A DNA stretch of 64,000 bases from Micrasema longulum (lineage: Eukaryota; Arthropoda; Insecta; Trichoptera; Brachycentridae): contig JAGVSM010003414.1 of assembly GCA_022494885.1 (NCBI GenBank), forward strand, positions 558,001 through 622,000, written 5' to 3'. Made by a program: the position numbers and the translations under genes. Within the stretch, counting starts at the first letter, position 1. Each line of letters starts with the position of its first letter. Of the stretch, positions 63,801 to 64,000 are shown piece by piece. The notes beneath the pieces are model-generated. The model saw only the letters and a list, made by a program, of their open reading frames with translations, did no database searches and was not told the DNA's origin.

Positions 63801-64000
63801 CCCGAAAGAAATTTTCCTTTATTATTATTTTTAAGTATTAAGTTTATTATTCGAGACGTTTTATTTTGTATTAATATAACTGTTTTTTCATAACCAGTTT
63901 TCAACCAGTTGGTGAAACTGGTCGCGCTAAAAAATAAGAAAAAAAATGCGTCCATTCATTAAAAAATAATGTTTTATTAAGAACTATATTTGTTTTATTA

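Overview
The window reads as a stretch of repeat-dense, gene-poor DNA from an animal nuclear genome, most likely an arthropod and probably an insect. It is strongly AT-rich. It carries no operons and no convincing intact host gene. It is built from layered transposon relics: non-LTR retrotransposon (LINE) 3' halves, at least three tRNA-derived SINE families, a Penelope-like element with a GIY-YIG endonuclease, an RTE-type LINE with a (TGT)n-like tail, a decayed Tc1/mariner-like transposase, a candidate hAT element and several fold-back MITEs. The order within insects cannot be fixed from the sequence alone.

Layout. 1-614 is a perfect 41-bp minisatellite that runs off the left edge. 2.1-8.7 kb holds LINE relics on both strands, a Penelope-like GIY-YIG domain (7200-7644) with a hammerhead-like motif just downstream, and an RTE 3' end. 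9.5-14 kb has a microsatellite, SINEs, the mariner relic (12470-13430) and a palindromic MITE (13802-14044). 15-21 kb has SINEs, another LINE and three more hammerhead-like motifs, two of them in inverted orientation, plus a fold-back element with one at its centre. 21.9-23.4 kb is a candidate element with 16-bp perfect inverted ends and a LINE inside. 23.2-25.8 kb is dominated by a dispersed repeat (called family S here) present in tandem and inverted copies, plus a fold-back holding the most complete hammerhead. 26.5-33 kb has SINEs, a LINE 3' UTR with iterated boxes and an RTE fragment. 33.0-34.0 kb is a candidate 0.9-kb DNA transposon. 34-45 kb is mostly featureless AT-rich DNA with microsatellites and local duplications. 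45-47.4 kb has a transposon-type ORF relic, a 0.55-kb palindrome with two outward-facing hammerhead-like motifs, and a SINE. 49.9-52.5 kb is a region of GGCC hairpin modules interrupted by the best preserved LINE (one in-frame stop). 55-64 kb has RTE, LINE and SINE relics, one exon-like ORF of unknown function (57885-58307, minus), a candidate 2-kb hAT and two MITEs.

The most interesting signal is the recurrence of type-I hammerhead-ribozyme-like motifs at nine sites. Several have mutually complementary stem I arms, and one downstream of the GIY-YIG relic ties the group to Penelope-like retroelements. Five LINE families also end in distinct small 3' hairpins. All assignments are by eye from translation and motif reading; no database search was run. 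Family names given as letters (S, X, Y, Z, W) are local labels only.
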